64,000 nt of DNA, from positions 19,938,153-20,002,152 of the forward strand of contig NC_134028.1 of assembly GCF_964204645.1 (NCBI RefSeq), given 5' to 3'. This document shows, piece after piece, positions 44,173 to 57,603 of the stretch. The stretch comes from Tubulanus polymorphus. Its lineage: Eukaryota; Nemertea; Palaeonemertea; Tubulaniformes; Tubulanidae. Below the pieces are notes generated by a model, which saw only the letters and a program-made list of their open reading frames with translations, was not told where the DNA came from and did no database searches. Position 1 is the first letter of the stretch, and each line of letters begins with the position of its first letter. The position numbers were made by a program, and so were the translations under genes.

Positions 44173-46487
44173 TTAACTGATGATGATATTTCGTTTTTTA
44201 GATTTTTCCGACGACTTCTTCATTTCCTCCAGTTCGGCCATTACGTCTTTGCTGTCGGCTTGTTTTTTAATGTAGTTCTCCAGCCTGTCGATGATCAAAT
44301 CGACTCGGTTCGAAAGCTCGCGGCACTTCTCATCCGCGCTATCTTGGGCTCCTGTAAATCGAAAACATCAAATCCACATATACCTCAGTGTAAGGAGGAA
44401 GATCAATGGATGTTGTTTAAGGTTGAAGAACAGCAGAAACTGTTTATCAAATTCAAAGGATGTTCTAATAAAAACTATGCAAGGAATCTGTGAGGGAAAT
44501 GTATAAACATTCAGTTCATGAGGATAAGTTGCTTTGAAAATTAGATTATAAACTGAAATTTGTAGAATTGGTCATTATACTACTTTTGGTATAGATAACG
44601 AGACGAGTAGTAACTATATTGGTTATCTATTAATTTGACGCACGAGATTTCGCTACTAATGCATAGAAGCTTCATCAGGTGAATGAGAATGAATGGAATA
44701 CTTTTGGTATATACGTATACGAATGTTGCGTGTATTTGTTTACATTTTACGTATATTTACTGATTTTAACCATTGGGGAATATTTCTTTCATATTTCACC
44801 ATGCTTCTCGAGGAATTAAACAACCTATAGTATACGTATTTCGAAGCTAGTTCCTCGAGTGAATAATTGATTAGTGAGACTCCATATATAAATAAAACCC
44901 ACGACCGATAATCTAGGTTCTAGTCAAATTAGTTCAAGAACTATGAAACTAGTTTCGAATAAAGCCAATCTGCAAATGTACTGTAGAACTTAAATCCTGT
45001 CTTACAAACACAAACTAACAAATCCAATTTCGCAAACAGCCGCAGAACTTGAAAATGTTGGGTTTATCGTTGGATTGTTATAGTTCAATTAATGTTGATG
45101 ATATGCTATAAAGATCATACCATATATCAAGCTAGCATTATGTAGATAAATGTATCCAAGAAATAAATAGATCTTAATTATTTCAACTACTTTACTCTGT
45201 ATAATTTACTCTACCTGAAATATCCACAATGAATAAGTTAAAATGATTTAAATCCAGTTTACCTTCCAAATATTCCAACCGGCATTCTGTAGGGTTCCCT
45301 TCTATTCTAGTCATACCGATGGCTTTTTTGAATGATTGCATCATAAAATCCACAATTTCATACTCGTTCGCTTGTCCAGCTATGCAATCCATCGCGTACG
45401 TGTAGCCCTCCAAAATGATCGCAACCATGAAGTTAACCATCATGAAATTTACGATGATAACGAATGCCACGAACATTAACGGAGCCATCACGGGACTGAC
45501 TGCCTGCATTCGTCGGAAATTGAATTTATCTAGAATGGAGGTATACAATGAATTGAAACGTTATAAAATTGAATAATTTGGGCGTGAGAATGGTCGATTC
45601 GGAAACCTCAAAATGGACCCCCTCCCCATCACTTAAGCGCGACGTACACGACGCGGTGAAGCACAGAAACAGGAAGCACATGTTTCCTGTGTTTCCCTGT
45701 TGTATTTCCCTTTTGTGCTTCAAGCCCACAAACGAAAACACGTTTGACCTCGGAAACATCTTTTCCCGAAACAATGTTTATCGTTTCTTGTAAACGCTAG
45801 TGATCAAGAGAAACGCCAGAAACATGTTTCTATCACCCGTTTTCCCAGTGCTGCGTTCGTTGGGCTTTGATAGAGACGGAATGGGTGGCACCCAAATCAA
45901 TGTCCTCCGGATGGAACCCTCTGAACCTATGTCCCTATAGTAGAACATCATTCAGTGAGATCCTAGTAATAACACTTACTTAACATCATGTTCAATAATG
46001 TCTCCATACTAGCAATGAACGTTGAATATTCTCTCAAACGGACCATGAACTTCAGGTGACACAAACTAACAAATCCGAAAAACAGAACCAAGAACACGAC
46101 CATAAATCGCATTAGTGGCCAGGACAACCACTTCATCATCAAAGCCAGGGCGCAAATCCTTTTGTTAAATCGCAGTAGTTTCAGCCCTTGAAGTGTCGAT
46201 AGAAATACGATCATTGCGAGTAAATAAACCGACAACTGCAAATATAGACAGATAACATTATACAAACATATGACAAACGTTACATAGTTTATCATTTCCT
46301 CATTTCGTTAGTTGTATTCTGTGAAAATTACCTCGTCGTACAAAACGACATAGTCAAGATTTATGAATTTGGTTCTGTCCACCATCATTTCAGCCATCGC
46401 GTACGCCCCGAAGAATCTCACTATTTGCATGAATATGGCCACAAATCCCATGAGTATCACCGCAAACTCGTAAACATCCCAAAATGA
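44173..46487 (-). CDS. Polycystin-1-like protein: last channel segments and C-terminal coiled coil
   Basis: The final four exons are 46487-46332, 46235-45980, 45529-45263 and 44351-44173 (TAA). They encode spans equivalent to S3 (VYEFAVILMGFVAIFMQI), S4-S5 (LSVYLLAMIVFLSTLQGL, then FMVVFLVLFFGFVSL), a short re-entrant region ending ETLLNMML, and S6 (FVAFVIIVNFMMVNFMVAII). Then comes a cytosolic tail whose last exon is a coiled coil (NRVDLIIDRLENYIKKQ...). In the PKD1 family this coil mediates assembly with PKD2-type subunits. The pore loop lacks the acidic selectivity motif of PKD2 channels, so by itself it is probably a receptor-like subunit. Confidence 0.85.
44605..44690 (-). repeat. Repeat remnant with CTGATGA...GAAA core
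   Basis: On the minus strand CTGATGA, a 6-of-7 bp hairpin (GCTTCTA/TAGTAGC) and GAAA occur in hammerhead order in an intron of the polycystin gene. No stem I is evident. Such blocks occur in Penelope-like and related repeats. Confidence 0.35.
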
Positions 46488-47014
46488 CTGTAAAGAAAAC
46501 GAACTTGAACGTTTATTGACGCCTTAAAATAACGCATATATTGCTTTTAATATTGTCGACAAAAAATAATACGATATAAATCATACAATATCAAGCATCA
46601 AGAAAGTCATATCGGATTTTAATATATCGATTAATGAATTGAATTGACTGGCAACCAGTCTAACACCGATGTATTGATGACTTAGTCCGCATCTTCTAAA
46701 AACTAATTATTGAAATTTATCAAAAATAAAATGAGAATCATGAAATATATCTAAACAGAAATGAATTCCAAAATTCACAGTTTTAATTCTTATTTTGCAA
46801 CGCGAATATTGATGACGTTGTGCACATCGACTTTAAACAGAACGCCTTCTATAACGCAGGATGTCATTATAAACAATATTGTAACCGTTTTGAAGGCGTC
46901 AAAAGCCAGATAACGAATAGTTAGATAGTGAGTTATTCGAAAACTACGGGCCCAGGGACACCATGCCCACTTGGGAAGTGGTTTCAAATGCTCAACAATC
47001 TAACAATTCCAATA

Positions 47015-47630
47015 TTCAACGCCCCCTGGTGACCATATACAGAATCCAATGACCTTGAAACTCACCAAAATCATAGAACATGTCAGCAGCTACGATTTTG
47101 TAATTGATTGTGATAGCAAAATATGCCTCGTTACCAATTTAATATGGAAATACTAAGTCATTCTACTATTCAACGCCCCCTGGTGACCATATTCAAAACC
47201 CAATGACCTCGAAACTCACCACAATCATAGAATATGTCACGAACTACAACTTTGCAATTGATCATGGTAACAAAATATGCCTAGGTACCAATATAATAAG
47301 GAAATACTAAGTTATTCTACTGTTCAACGCCCCCTGGTGACCATATAGAAAAACTTATGTCCTTAAAACTCGCAACAATCATAGATGATGTCATGCGCTA
47401 CAACTTTCCAATTGATTGTGTTTACAAAATATGCATTGATACGAATATAATAAAGAAATGCTAAGATATTGTATTATTCAACGCCCCCTGGTGGCCATAT
47501 ACGAAATCCAATTACCTTGAAACTCACCACAATCATAGAACACGTTATGAGCTACAACTTTCTAATTGATTGTGGTAGCAAAATACGCTTAGGTATCAAT
47601 ATAATGTGGAAAAACTTTTTCCAACTTACA
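47015..47630. repeat. Four tandem 154-bp units with CTCF-like motifs in a polycystin intron
   Basis: CGCCCCCTGGTGACC starts at 47020, 47174 and 47328, and CGCCCCCTGGTGGCC at 47482, an exact 154-bp spacing. The remainder of each unit (for example AAACTCACCACAATCATAGA) is also repeated with about 15-20% divergence. The reverse complement of the fourth motif, GGCCACCAGGGGGCG, is the canonical core bound by CTCF. The array lies in the intron 47870-46488. Confidence 0.85.
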
Positions 47631-47870
47631 AATGAGTACTGGTGACACCAAGATGGCCGCCAATTGCGTCATAATTGGCTGATGAAAAATACCTGTCTCA
47701 GGTATAAAACATCCCTTTCCAAAGAATACCCATCACAAATTGTAATGAGAAATGGCAAACCAGTAGGAAGCTAAAGGACTCAGAATTCGGGCCAAAATTA
47801 ACATTGCATCCGATGCAAAAAAATTACGTCTCCGTTCTAATCTTCATATGTTCACACATTTTATACTTAC

Positions 47871-50329
47871 ATTAAAATATTGACGTCGACCGATTTTCCG
47901 CAGTCTCTTCGAAGCGCGCACCGCGAAGTAGATCAAGAACCCGAGAAAAATGAATTGGAAAAAGAACATCACTGAGTTCGTCGGTGTCATTCCTTTCTCC
48001 AGGCGCATTACTGTCACTTTATACTTTGTAAACGCCCCTGAATTGAGAGCACGATTCTGACTTAAACAAATGCATCAATCGTGATATGGATTTTTTAATT
48101 GGGAATACAATTGGTTTTTTTCGATATTTGTTCATCTCAACACGTTTTCAACGGGCTTCGTGATATATAATGGTGGCTACTACGGGCTCATACACATAGA
48201 CAAAATTCGATATCTTTCAAATATGAAATAAAATATACTTATATAAAAATGCAATCAATGAATCTTGAATTTGATAGGAAAACAATATTGGAGTTTTTGT
48301 CGACAGATAACCTTGATTTACAACTGTCTATAGTCAGGACTGTAATGTAGTCCATTGATCGGGCGCAGCCATATTGCATCAATAATTATAAGCTCCTCTA
48401 TATATTCACTATGTATGTGATTACCTCCACTATTTAGGAATTCCACGAGGAGAAACGCCACACCATACAAGCGAACGTTGTTGTTGTAAAGCAAAAACTC
48501 GATGATGATACATCTTGTATTCTTATCCAACCAGTTTCCAGCTTTAATCGTTTTTAGAGTGCGCAGAGCTTGTTTCGGCTGCGTTCCCAAATTCACTACG
48601 TAACCGCCACCGGAGTACGTGGCAAATTTCCCAGACGTAGGCGAACCCTTGAGTTTCCAGGCCGACGAGTAACCGAACCCATAATCCGGTTTATCGTTTG
48701 GATCTAGAATATCGAAATCTCTACATGTAAATTCAAGAAAATATAAACAACGTCCAAATCTAAAATTGACGTCGAGAGAATTGATTTCATTCGAATCATT
48801 AATGCGGGCATTTTATACGGGGGGGGGGGGTTACGGCATCCGCCATCATTTCTCGAAGGAGCGATGGAATTCACTTTCAGGCTGGAACTACGCACTATGC
48901 ATACATTAATATCTTTTTTGCATATTGAATTAGTTACTCATTTTCCAGATGGCGTGTATTCACCTGATTTATTAACGGGAATCCATCCAGCTTTGTAATT
49001 CCCTTCTTCTTGGCTAAACATACTATAGCTAGGCCGGCACACATCACCAAATAACCGATCTAATCTCGAGTTACATGCGACTAAAACGATATTTACTACT
49101 AAAATGAATGTATAAGTACGTAAAAAGTTTATTTGGAAACGAAATTAAAGCAACTGTTCTCGATTACCGATGAACATATGAGTTGTATCTTTTAGAACCA
49201 ATAGCGATTTAGCCAAAACAGGAAAACTTACCAGGTTTTGTTCGTAACTGACGTAGACGTGGAACGCAGACTCTCAACGCCTGTCGATCAACGATGTAAT
49301 TCTTATATTTGTACCAATCATCACCCGGGAACATATCGTACCCGAACATTCCAGGCACCAGCGATTTTTCGGCGTAATCCCAAAACTGATCGAAATTCCT
49401 CACCTGCAGAAACAGGCAACGAAAGTGACCGATGAAAACGTATCATAAGAAAATAAGAAATAAGATACCCCGAAATGCTGAGTATTTCATAGTAGAGTAT
49501 AGTATACTATAGTAGTTTACTTGTCACCATCAATATGTAGAAAATGAATACCTTAAAACAAAATAGGTTACAGACATTGAAGTGACAGGAGTCCGAGTAG
49601 AGCAATAAAGGCTGTATTTAAAAGGATGTTCAGGCACCTCGACATAAAAACGAACAAATAAAATAAAAGAAATGAAAAGGGATGAAACGATGAAAAATGA
49701 AGATAAATTTATGTCATGCAGAAGTCTCTCTGAATGAAAATATATTTTAAAGTGTACATCAATCAAGCAGCTTACTACTTACGAGGGTGCTGATAGTTGG
49801 GGCGGATTTAAAGTGCAGGTTGGCTTTGCCAAATTGAAGGAGCTTTACAGAGGAACGGCTTATTGAAAATGCTAGTTTCGCGGGCCTAGATTCTGGGGTG
49901 GTTTCGAGCTCTGGTATTATATCTGTGATTAAATGAATTCCAATTAAATATATTTAGAATTTGTTGCGGAAGTTAGCTATTCACAAATCCGTATGCAAGT
50001 TTGATAAGTTCCAAGTTTATCATATCTTCGAATTTCGGAATCTGGATCTTTTTACAAAGAGGCATCTCATTAGTTTAAGGGTTTATTAGAGGGTATTAAA
50101 AACGATCCAATTGCTCACAACCATAAAAAAACTCACGGCGGATAAGGCATAAGTTCCAACGGTGTTGTTTCTGGTGTATCTATCGTTGTAGAAGATGTTC
50201 TCTATGTCTTTATAGAAATAGTGAGATCTCGTATCTCGATTTTCATAAGACAAAACCATCAGAATTCCAACATATATCGTGTAGAATATGATCTCCCAGA
50301 TAATGTTCACCATTTCGATTTCCTTAAGC
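47871..50329 (-). CDS. Polycystin-1-like protein: S1, polycystin (TOP) domain and S2
   Basis: Exons 50329-50137, 49403-49232, 49059-48964, 48718-48425 and 48037-47871 join in phase. The first has a membrane span (IIWEIIFYTIYVGILMVLSY) followed by the family's YENRDTRSHYFY linker. The next three form the extracellular polycystin domain: FDQFWDYAEKSLVPGMF, LRVCVPRLRQLRT, CRPSYSMFSQEEGNY, then WKLKGSP and GGYVVNLG. The last carries S2 (FFFQFIFLGFLIYFAV). This domain shapes the luminal lid of polycystin channels. The 48718 acceptor uses the second AG of a TAGAG, needed to keep the frame. Confidence 0.88.
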
Positions 50330-50766
50330 CTAAAAGAGATGAGAATTGACCATGTTAACACGACAAAGAACAAGGTTGCAGTTTTGCGGGTAGGATCGGG
50401 GAAAAGAACTGAAATATTTATGTATGTCATTCTAACCATGAGTTAAATTTCGCTTACGGCTGAGGAACCGCGTTTTAACTGGCTGCTTAGCGTTTAAACC
50501 AAACAACAAATGAACTGTTACTACGATTCCGACTAAAAAGCATTTGGTCCTAAGTGTGAATACCATGTATCTCTGCCTTTGTCATCTTTATTGGAACATG
50601 GATTCTTGATTCCATGATTGGAATGGCCTACAGTCTATTCCCTCTTATTCCAGGTAGCTTTTAGTTCCTCACCATGTATATATGTCTTCAGTTTATCGAG
50701 GCTGTCATCTGACTTGATTTGTTTTGATTTATCTCTATTGCCTAAATTGTATTCATTCGTACGTAC

Positions 50767-53134
50767 CTCTTATCCCTGGCAGCTTTAAGTTCTTCCTCGT
50801 CCGGTGGCAGTGGTATGGCTTTATATCGAGCGATTTTTTCTTTAATATCAGGCGAGTTGCAGTAAGGATCGTGCAACCACTCCTCGTTGTCCTTGAGGCT
50901 GTTGTCGTACTCGCTCTCGTCCGGTTCCTCAAGGTCGGGTTTCTTGATGATCAGGGCGTAAAGAAGGGCCAAAAACAAAACCTGAAAAATGTCAAGGGAA
51001 GTGAAATGACAATGAAACGATCATTCATCTACTGAATGAAAAAACGAAAAAAAAAGAAATATATTAATCTTTATTTATCTAAGCATAATAAATTACATAC
51101 AATTAATGTAAACATAATAATGGCAATCAATGCATAGAGATGTGATAACACTTCATCACAAAAGTAAAAAAAAATGCAAAAAGTTCGAACCCACGTGAGA
51201 ATATACTATGGTGAATGTACTACGGTACCTTAATCGGTTGTTGAAGCATGATCGACTGGATGAGAGAAACTCCAAATGATGCAATCCACTCCTTAGAGCC
51301 TGATAACCCGAGGTCTTTGGAGAACATGTTCGCGAAATAGAAGCTCACTGCCACGGCAATAAATGCAAGCGTATGGCCGACAATCACACACCACCACGGC
51401 AAAACCACTTTCTTCTTCTTCTTTTTCTGGTCGTCTTTTTTCGGTGATTCTGGTATTTTCCCGTAGCCCGATGCGTCCGTGTAGCTGATTTTCTGACTGG
51501 TTTGGGAATCTTTCCAAGGTCGTCGCGATGGTGTCGCGGATTTTCTCTCGCCTGAACCGTAAATAAGTACAAATGATTAGTAAGATAAGTAGCTAAATTC
51601 CAGTCAAAACGGGCTTGATTTAGGTATTTACGTGCCTGTATCTAGATACTCTTTTTCGTTTTGCAACTCTATTTCCATCGCCTCCGAAGCCTGGTCCGAC
51701 TTCATTTCGCTGTATTTCGAGTCGCACACGCGTTTGTTGCGACAACATTTGCCACAGGCGTTCGGTGGCCAGGGACCGGACATCCTGAACAGCAGCACGA
51801 TAAACACATTCACCGGTACGATTATCAACGACGCCAGGATAGAAACGACCAGTTGCTCGAGCGTAAACTTGATCGGCCCGATGACAATTTGCGTGACGTT
51901 TTGCCGCATCGCCATCGCCTTGTAGAAGGTCAAACTGGCCATCATCGACACGTAGACGAGGGTTAAACAACACGTCAATCTCTGAACGCGGGTGAAGTTG
52001 CTTTTCGGAGGTCTTTTGAAAACCGATAACCAAATATGCCCGTCGGAGAGGTCTTTGCGAGTTTTCGACCAGAATAGATAGTTGAAGGCTTTCATCTCGA
52101 TGTCTCCCGCTAGGGGAATTATTCTGTCGATCTGAAAAAACGCATCGACATATCTCGAGTGGACGATTGCTTCATTAATGCTAAGGGTCCATTAAGGCCT
52201 ACTAGTTTTAAACGTTATTACGTAGGTAGTAAATAATTAATTAAAAACGTTTATATTAACCATAACTTGCAAGGTCTGGCCCATTGCTAATTCCATCCGT
52301 ACTGCTCACGTTTCAAAAAGCAATCTACGTATATTTCGGATCATTTCTTGCTTATCAGTGCTTATTTGATGAGAACTGTTGCAGCTAAGAACATATTTTG
52401 GTTATACATGTATCAGTATTTACAATGCTTAGGCAAAACAACACGTAAGGTCCCAGTGGAGAAGAAGGAATTGGAATGACACTCACCAAACCGTCTTCTT
52501 GTTCTACGGCCAACCATTTGTCACAAATGAACAGATATCTATCCAGAGTTTGAATATCGGTTACTTGCATCTGGTTGAAAAACCAAGACGGATTCTTGCC
52601 ACCATTATCGTGCCAAATACTGAATGATACATTTCAAAATTAACTTTCTATCATTAGGAGAAACTGAATAAGACAGTATGGTATCGAAGATCTACACTTG
52701 ACAGTAAGAAACGCTTAGTTCTCCTAATTCAGATGTTGATAGAATTTCATTTAGAAATGATTTAATGTATTAGAACGTATTACCGTAAGTGCGCTAAGTT
52801 TCCCAGCGGTTTCGGCACTACCATAATGAACGAATTAACATCGCCTTTTTGAAGAACCTTCCTTTTCTCATCCATTAAAACTCTGGGACCCGTATCACCA
52901 TCTTCACCGGTCAATACAAACGATACTTGAGCTGTCGTACCTGAAAATGTAAACACATGAGGTACCGCAGGAAACACGTACGTAAGTCAGGTGATAGATC
53001 TAAGGAACTTTCAAAGGGAATACGAGTTGGATTTCGTTCACAATACCGGCTTCTTTCGCTTCTCCTGTAGTTACGAGTATTTCATAAATGTATTTATCTC
53101 GGGGATCGTTATCCGGCAGCGGCGTGGAACCAGC
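50767..53134 (-). CDS. Polycystin-1-like protein: PLAT domain and membrane spans 2-5
   Basis: Exons 53134-53047, 52940-52784, 52619-52487, 52131-51632, about 51544-51229 and 50981-50767. The first three are a PLAT/LH2 domain (YIYEILVTTGEAKEAG, VSFVLTGEDGDTGPRVL, IWHDNGGKNPSWFFNQ, DRYLFICDKWL). Four hydrophobic spans follow: LTCCLTLVYVSMMASL, EQLVVSILASLIIVPVNVFI, WCVIVGHTLAFIAVAVSF and VLFLALLYALII with its preceding half. A Lys-rich cytosolic loop (KKDDQKKKKKK) lies before span 4. At the 51632/51551 junction the nearest AG gives a frame with an early stop. Using the AG seven bases further in (start 51544) restores the frame, so that border is uncertain. Confidence 0.85.
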
Positions 53135-53396
53135 CTATCGAAAAATAGGTATAATGATGTTAATACTATCCATTGATAATTCGTTAAAAAGCATTTTTAC
53201 ACAACATCAACTACAAATGTAAAACTATGCGTCAGTAACACAGTGAAGGGTTAGATACGACCATCAAGGCCATGTTGTCTCAAATACTCAAATAACATTT
53301 TTAGAGATTTTGACAGACATTTTTAGGGTTTTGACTGTGCAACTATCGGTCCAGAACATATCTTGTTATTGTGAATTTCTGAAACCTTACCCTTAC

Positions 53397-56300
53397 GAGA
53401 TCTTTTCTGTCGGCTTTAACAGCCCAGATCAGTAGAATTAAGTATAAACATAGTAGAGACACCATCGTACCGAACACCACTGGATTGTCGTTAGGATTGA
53501 GAAATCCGCCGCTAAAATCTATTTTCGGTAGAGGAATCGTAAAAGACGACCCGAACGTCGTCAAATGTGTGCATTTACACTGCGTGCTATCACTAGTAGT
53601 TAGGTCACCAACCTGTGGTAGAACATAGATACGATTAGCGCCAGAGATTTCAAACTACAGCCAACCCCCGGTATACCGGCCACATCGGTTCAGAACGATT
53701 TTGACTATATGGAGAGTGAATGGCGGTATATCGGGGTGTTTTACTATGTATTTGTATTGAGATATACATTGGCGGTAGGTGGGGGCGGCGGTAAATGGGA
53801 GGGTTATTAAATTTGACTGGTGGCCAGCGCCTCGAGTCAAGAACGAAAGAATACTTCAAGTGGATTTTACTCAGAACAAAGGAGGGCGGCCAGTCAAAAC
53901 TAGATATTGATTATGACTAGGATCCAGAATGAATTTTGACTTCGGGGAGCTTCCTCAAAAATCGTATTCCACGTCAGATGAAGTAAGAGGGGTTTCCAAG
54001 AGGATATTTTACCGTGCAGCCAGCATTCGACCATTCTTCGGTCTTTGTATTCCAGTACAAGCAATCAGCAGTGAAAAATGATGCATTGTACATAGCCTCC
54101 TTGTAATCATCGACAGTTGCATTGGCAGGATCTGCAAACGAATCGTAGACGGTATCTTGAAGAATTCGGAATAAATTTTCAAGAAATGCATGCTTGCGTC
54201 ATAGAATCGGGCATCTAACCTATAGTTCCATTCAAAGCCTTGATGCCAACATAAACTGGTTTATCGGTTCTGCAAGAAAAAAGTCGTTCAGTATGATATG
54301 CAGGTTAAAATATCTGATTAAATCGAAAACTTACTCGCGCAAAGAATGACTTGAAATATTTTGGATTAAAACTGTTAAGCTTATGCAGAACAATCAATAC
54401 TTGGTGTCAATACATCGTTTACCCATTTAGAATGTTGTGGAACAAGCATGTATTCAGATCCCTTTCTGCTGCTGTAGAGCCATTCACATCAGTTTCAGCA
54501 TGAAAGGGCAGCGTGCAGTTGAAATCATGTTTAGAAACAGTTGGACGTGAACCGACTTTGACGAAAACGACGAATCTCGTTATATTCTCCGAAAGAACAA
54601 AACCACCAGGAGGATCTTTAACAAAATTGAGAAACAATTCAGAAATGTGTATTCACACGCTTACTACGTGACCTGAAATGTTTAAGTCTAATGATATCGG
54701 TTGCACCATTGACAAAGTTCATGTTCTTCGATATCATAATCTTTCATCCATGAATTCAAATCAACGCTTTAAAAAAACTTTCGCTGATAACAACCGTAAT
54801 TACAAATCAAGTTAACTCCGACCGTTCGTAGATTGTGTAGATGATGACAATAAAAAGGAGTGTGAGTACCTTTCATCGGGGCTGTTGTAGTAACATTAAT
54901 TTTTGGATTTATCGACGGAGTTGAATTTGTCAGTGAAGTCACAGTTGCAGATGTCCCAGTGACAATAGTTTTGGTATTGGTAATACCGGCAGTTGTTGCG
55001 CCGAAAGTGGTAACATTGGTTACATCAGTTACATTGAATGAAGTAGTGTCCAATGTCTGGTCTGGAGTCTTAAAAATCGTGTAATTTGGTAAAGTAGTTC
55101 GGGGAGTACTACTGGAAGTTGCAGCGCTCGGAGAAGTAACGCTGGAACTCGAGGATGTAACCGTATTTGAAGTCGTGCTATTTGAAATTGAAGACAACTT
55201 TGTAGTTGGGGCTTGCTGCGTGTTGTTGTTGGTAGTCGATTCTGTTGTGCCGTTGACGAGGTCCGTGGCGTTTTCACTTAATACAACTTTAATGCCGAGC
55301 GTTGCGTCAAGTGGTACCGTTATAGTATGGATCAGCATTTCCTCATTAGGCTTCGTCGATTCTACAACACTTATATCTGGAATCTAAGTACATTAAAAAA
55401 AAAAACATGATAAAGTGCAATATCTGATATTACTAATTAACATTATCAACAGTTTCTTTGCTACGATATTTACGCCGTTTCGTTTCCTTTCGATAACTAG
55501 TACGATCGGGTCTGGCAGACCGCCAACGATCATCGGGTCACCGGTTTCATTTCTCATATCTAACGACAGTAGTCCTGACGTCACTTCCTTGGGTTTGGTT
55601 GCCGCGTTGTTACCGGTGTTGTTCGAAAACGTATAAATGTTTGAACTGATTGAAAGACACTTAAATACGAAGAACACGAAAACGTGTTAACATACATTTT
55701 TGATATCCGACAAAATATAGGAGAAATTGTATACTTAGAGCTTTTGATGTTCCACTAATACGAACCTTTGACTCTACAAAGTAAGTCGTGTCATTCCCTT
55801 CTCCGACTATCAACGAAGGGTTAGGCAAATCTATTTTATCCTTCGAGTTTTTCCTGCCAGGCGTGATAGGTTCTAAATTGCAAAAAGAAACTCAATTAGT
55901 CGATTCAAATAGTAATAAATCGAACATTTTGATATTACGTACTTTTGGATAGCTCTCCAGAAAACCTCTTTTCCAGACTCATACTCATTGATGCTGTTGT
56001 CATAACGCTTGGCTCGTCGCCGGGAACTTTTCGTTGCATCACAATCATAACCATACAAGATTTAACTAATGTGTCCAAATCCAGAATATACTGTTTAGCC
56101 TAAAACGATCATAACAACATAAACATGTCTATTGGAAAGTCGCGTCATGCAAAATATTAGTTGAACAAACGATTGATTTTTATAATGGTATCTGTTTAGT
56201 CATTTGTGTATAAACCTCATATTGTCTTCTAACCCCTAGCAAAATGTTGGCCATACGTACATGTATATCCTATTGTCTTGTAACCGAATTTGCATTATAG

Positions 56301-57603
56301 CCTTTTGAGGCTATATGTACTGGATAGTCAAAACGTGTGGCTTTATCTCACATTTAAACCTTCGCAGAAATTACATGCGTTTTTTTAGATGCGTTGGACT
56401 TTCGCGCTTTACCATCATCGTAAGAAATGAATCTTTGAACGACCGCGTTGGAAGACTTATCGACGGCGTTCAACAGTGTCGATGAATACTTTTGACTCAG
56501 CCGTTAAAACAGTTAATCACATACCGTATTTACAACATCATCCAGTTTTAGCATTTCTTTCTGTAATTCAGCCGGAGACAAAGTTCTTGTTGGAGGAGTA
56601 TTTTGTTGTTTACTATTCGGATTCAACATCGATTCATACATGGCAATTTCTTTTTGCGCATTTTTGCTGACCTCTCCAGCACCAATAGCCGCATTTCCTA
56701 AATTGAATAGACCCATTATACTAAGATAAATCTTCGAAACCTTAGATCAGAGAAAAGAAACAAAAGCCAATTAAGAACTTGAATTCGATCGCAGACCCGT
56801 GGCCCAAGAGCTGCTTCCACACTCGCAGTTCAAATTTGAATCAAGCATTAATTTTTGTCGTCGTATCAGAAATGATGATCATTTGGTTAATAGGGTCTGG
56901 TCGCTTGAAGCCAGTAGTAAACTGATATGAGTTTTACGTTTGAGTTGAATACAATCGGAAAGGAATAATGTTCAGTATAGTTTATAGTGTACAATCTTAG
57001 AAATAACCTACCGACCACTTCCAGTAAAAACCTGCTAACGCTCTCAATGTCTTCGGCGGAACTTTCAACTTGACCCGCGCGTTGAATTGACATATGACAG
57101 TAATCCGTCAGTATTGCGTAAAGCAATTCCTATTTGACATCAAAAGAAGATGGAAAACTTATAAGTAAACTGGAACTGTTTTCTGTAGACCTTATTTAGT
57201 GACGCAAGCATAATGGGTATTAAAGAGGTTCACTGAATTTCGACCCGCGAGATTCTTTTTTCGATTACTTTTACTCGCCAACCAACTTCTCTTGAAAATA
57301 AACTATATTTATATAACCAAACTTGATGAAACCTTTCAGTGCGTCTACACCGCAGTGCGGGGTATAAATCGATAATGGACTTTGTTAGTACGCCGCACTG
57401 GCTACCGCACTAGAAGGTATTGATTAGTCAGCACCGAAAGGGTTTCAATTAGATAAAATCGTTTCGTTACAACTTACAATCGTTCTAATGGATAACTCGT
57501 CATGACGCGCTGTTACTACACCTAACGCTGAAGCTAGCTGGTTCAAAACGCCGATAGTAGGAGGCGTTATTGCTGTATATTCGCCCACAACTAATTCACG
57601 ATA
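53397..57603 (-). CDS. Polycystin-1-like protein: GAIN region, GPS site and first membrane span
   Basis: Exons 57603-57478, 57129-57012, 56697-56525, 56488-56360, 56099-55943, 55872-55766, 55659-about 55474, 55383-54870, 54615-54423, 54269-54220, 54131-54013 and 53612-53397. They encode the GAIN-type autoproteolysis region. The end has a GPS: DCLYWNTKTEEW, GC, then CKCTHLTTFGSSF, where cleavage would fall between HL and T. The first span, VVFGTMVSLLCLYLILLIWA, follows. Exon 55383-54870 is a Ser/Thr-rich mucin-like insert. Two joints are odd: only 36 bases separate 56525 and 56488, and the donor near 55474 is uncertain. Confidence 0.82.

Noticed and set aside
46790..46987. 65-codon minus frame with a hydrophobic stretch inside a polycystin intron
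   Set aside because: Flanking exons (47871 and 46487) join in phase without it, it has no clear acceptor, and it adjoins the satellite array.
49784..49872. Exon-like block ending in GTAAGT on the minus strand
   Set aside because: The exons at 50137 and 49403 already join in phase and match the polycystin domain without this insert; its acceptor is weak.
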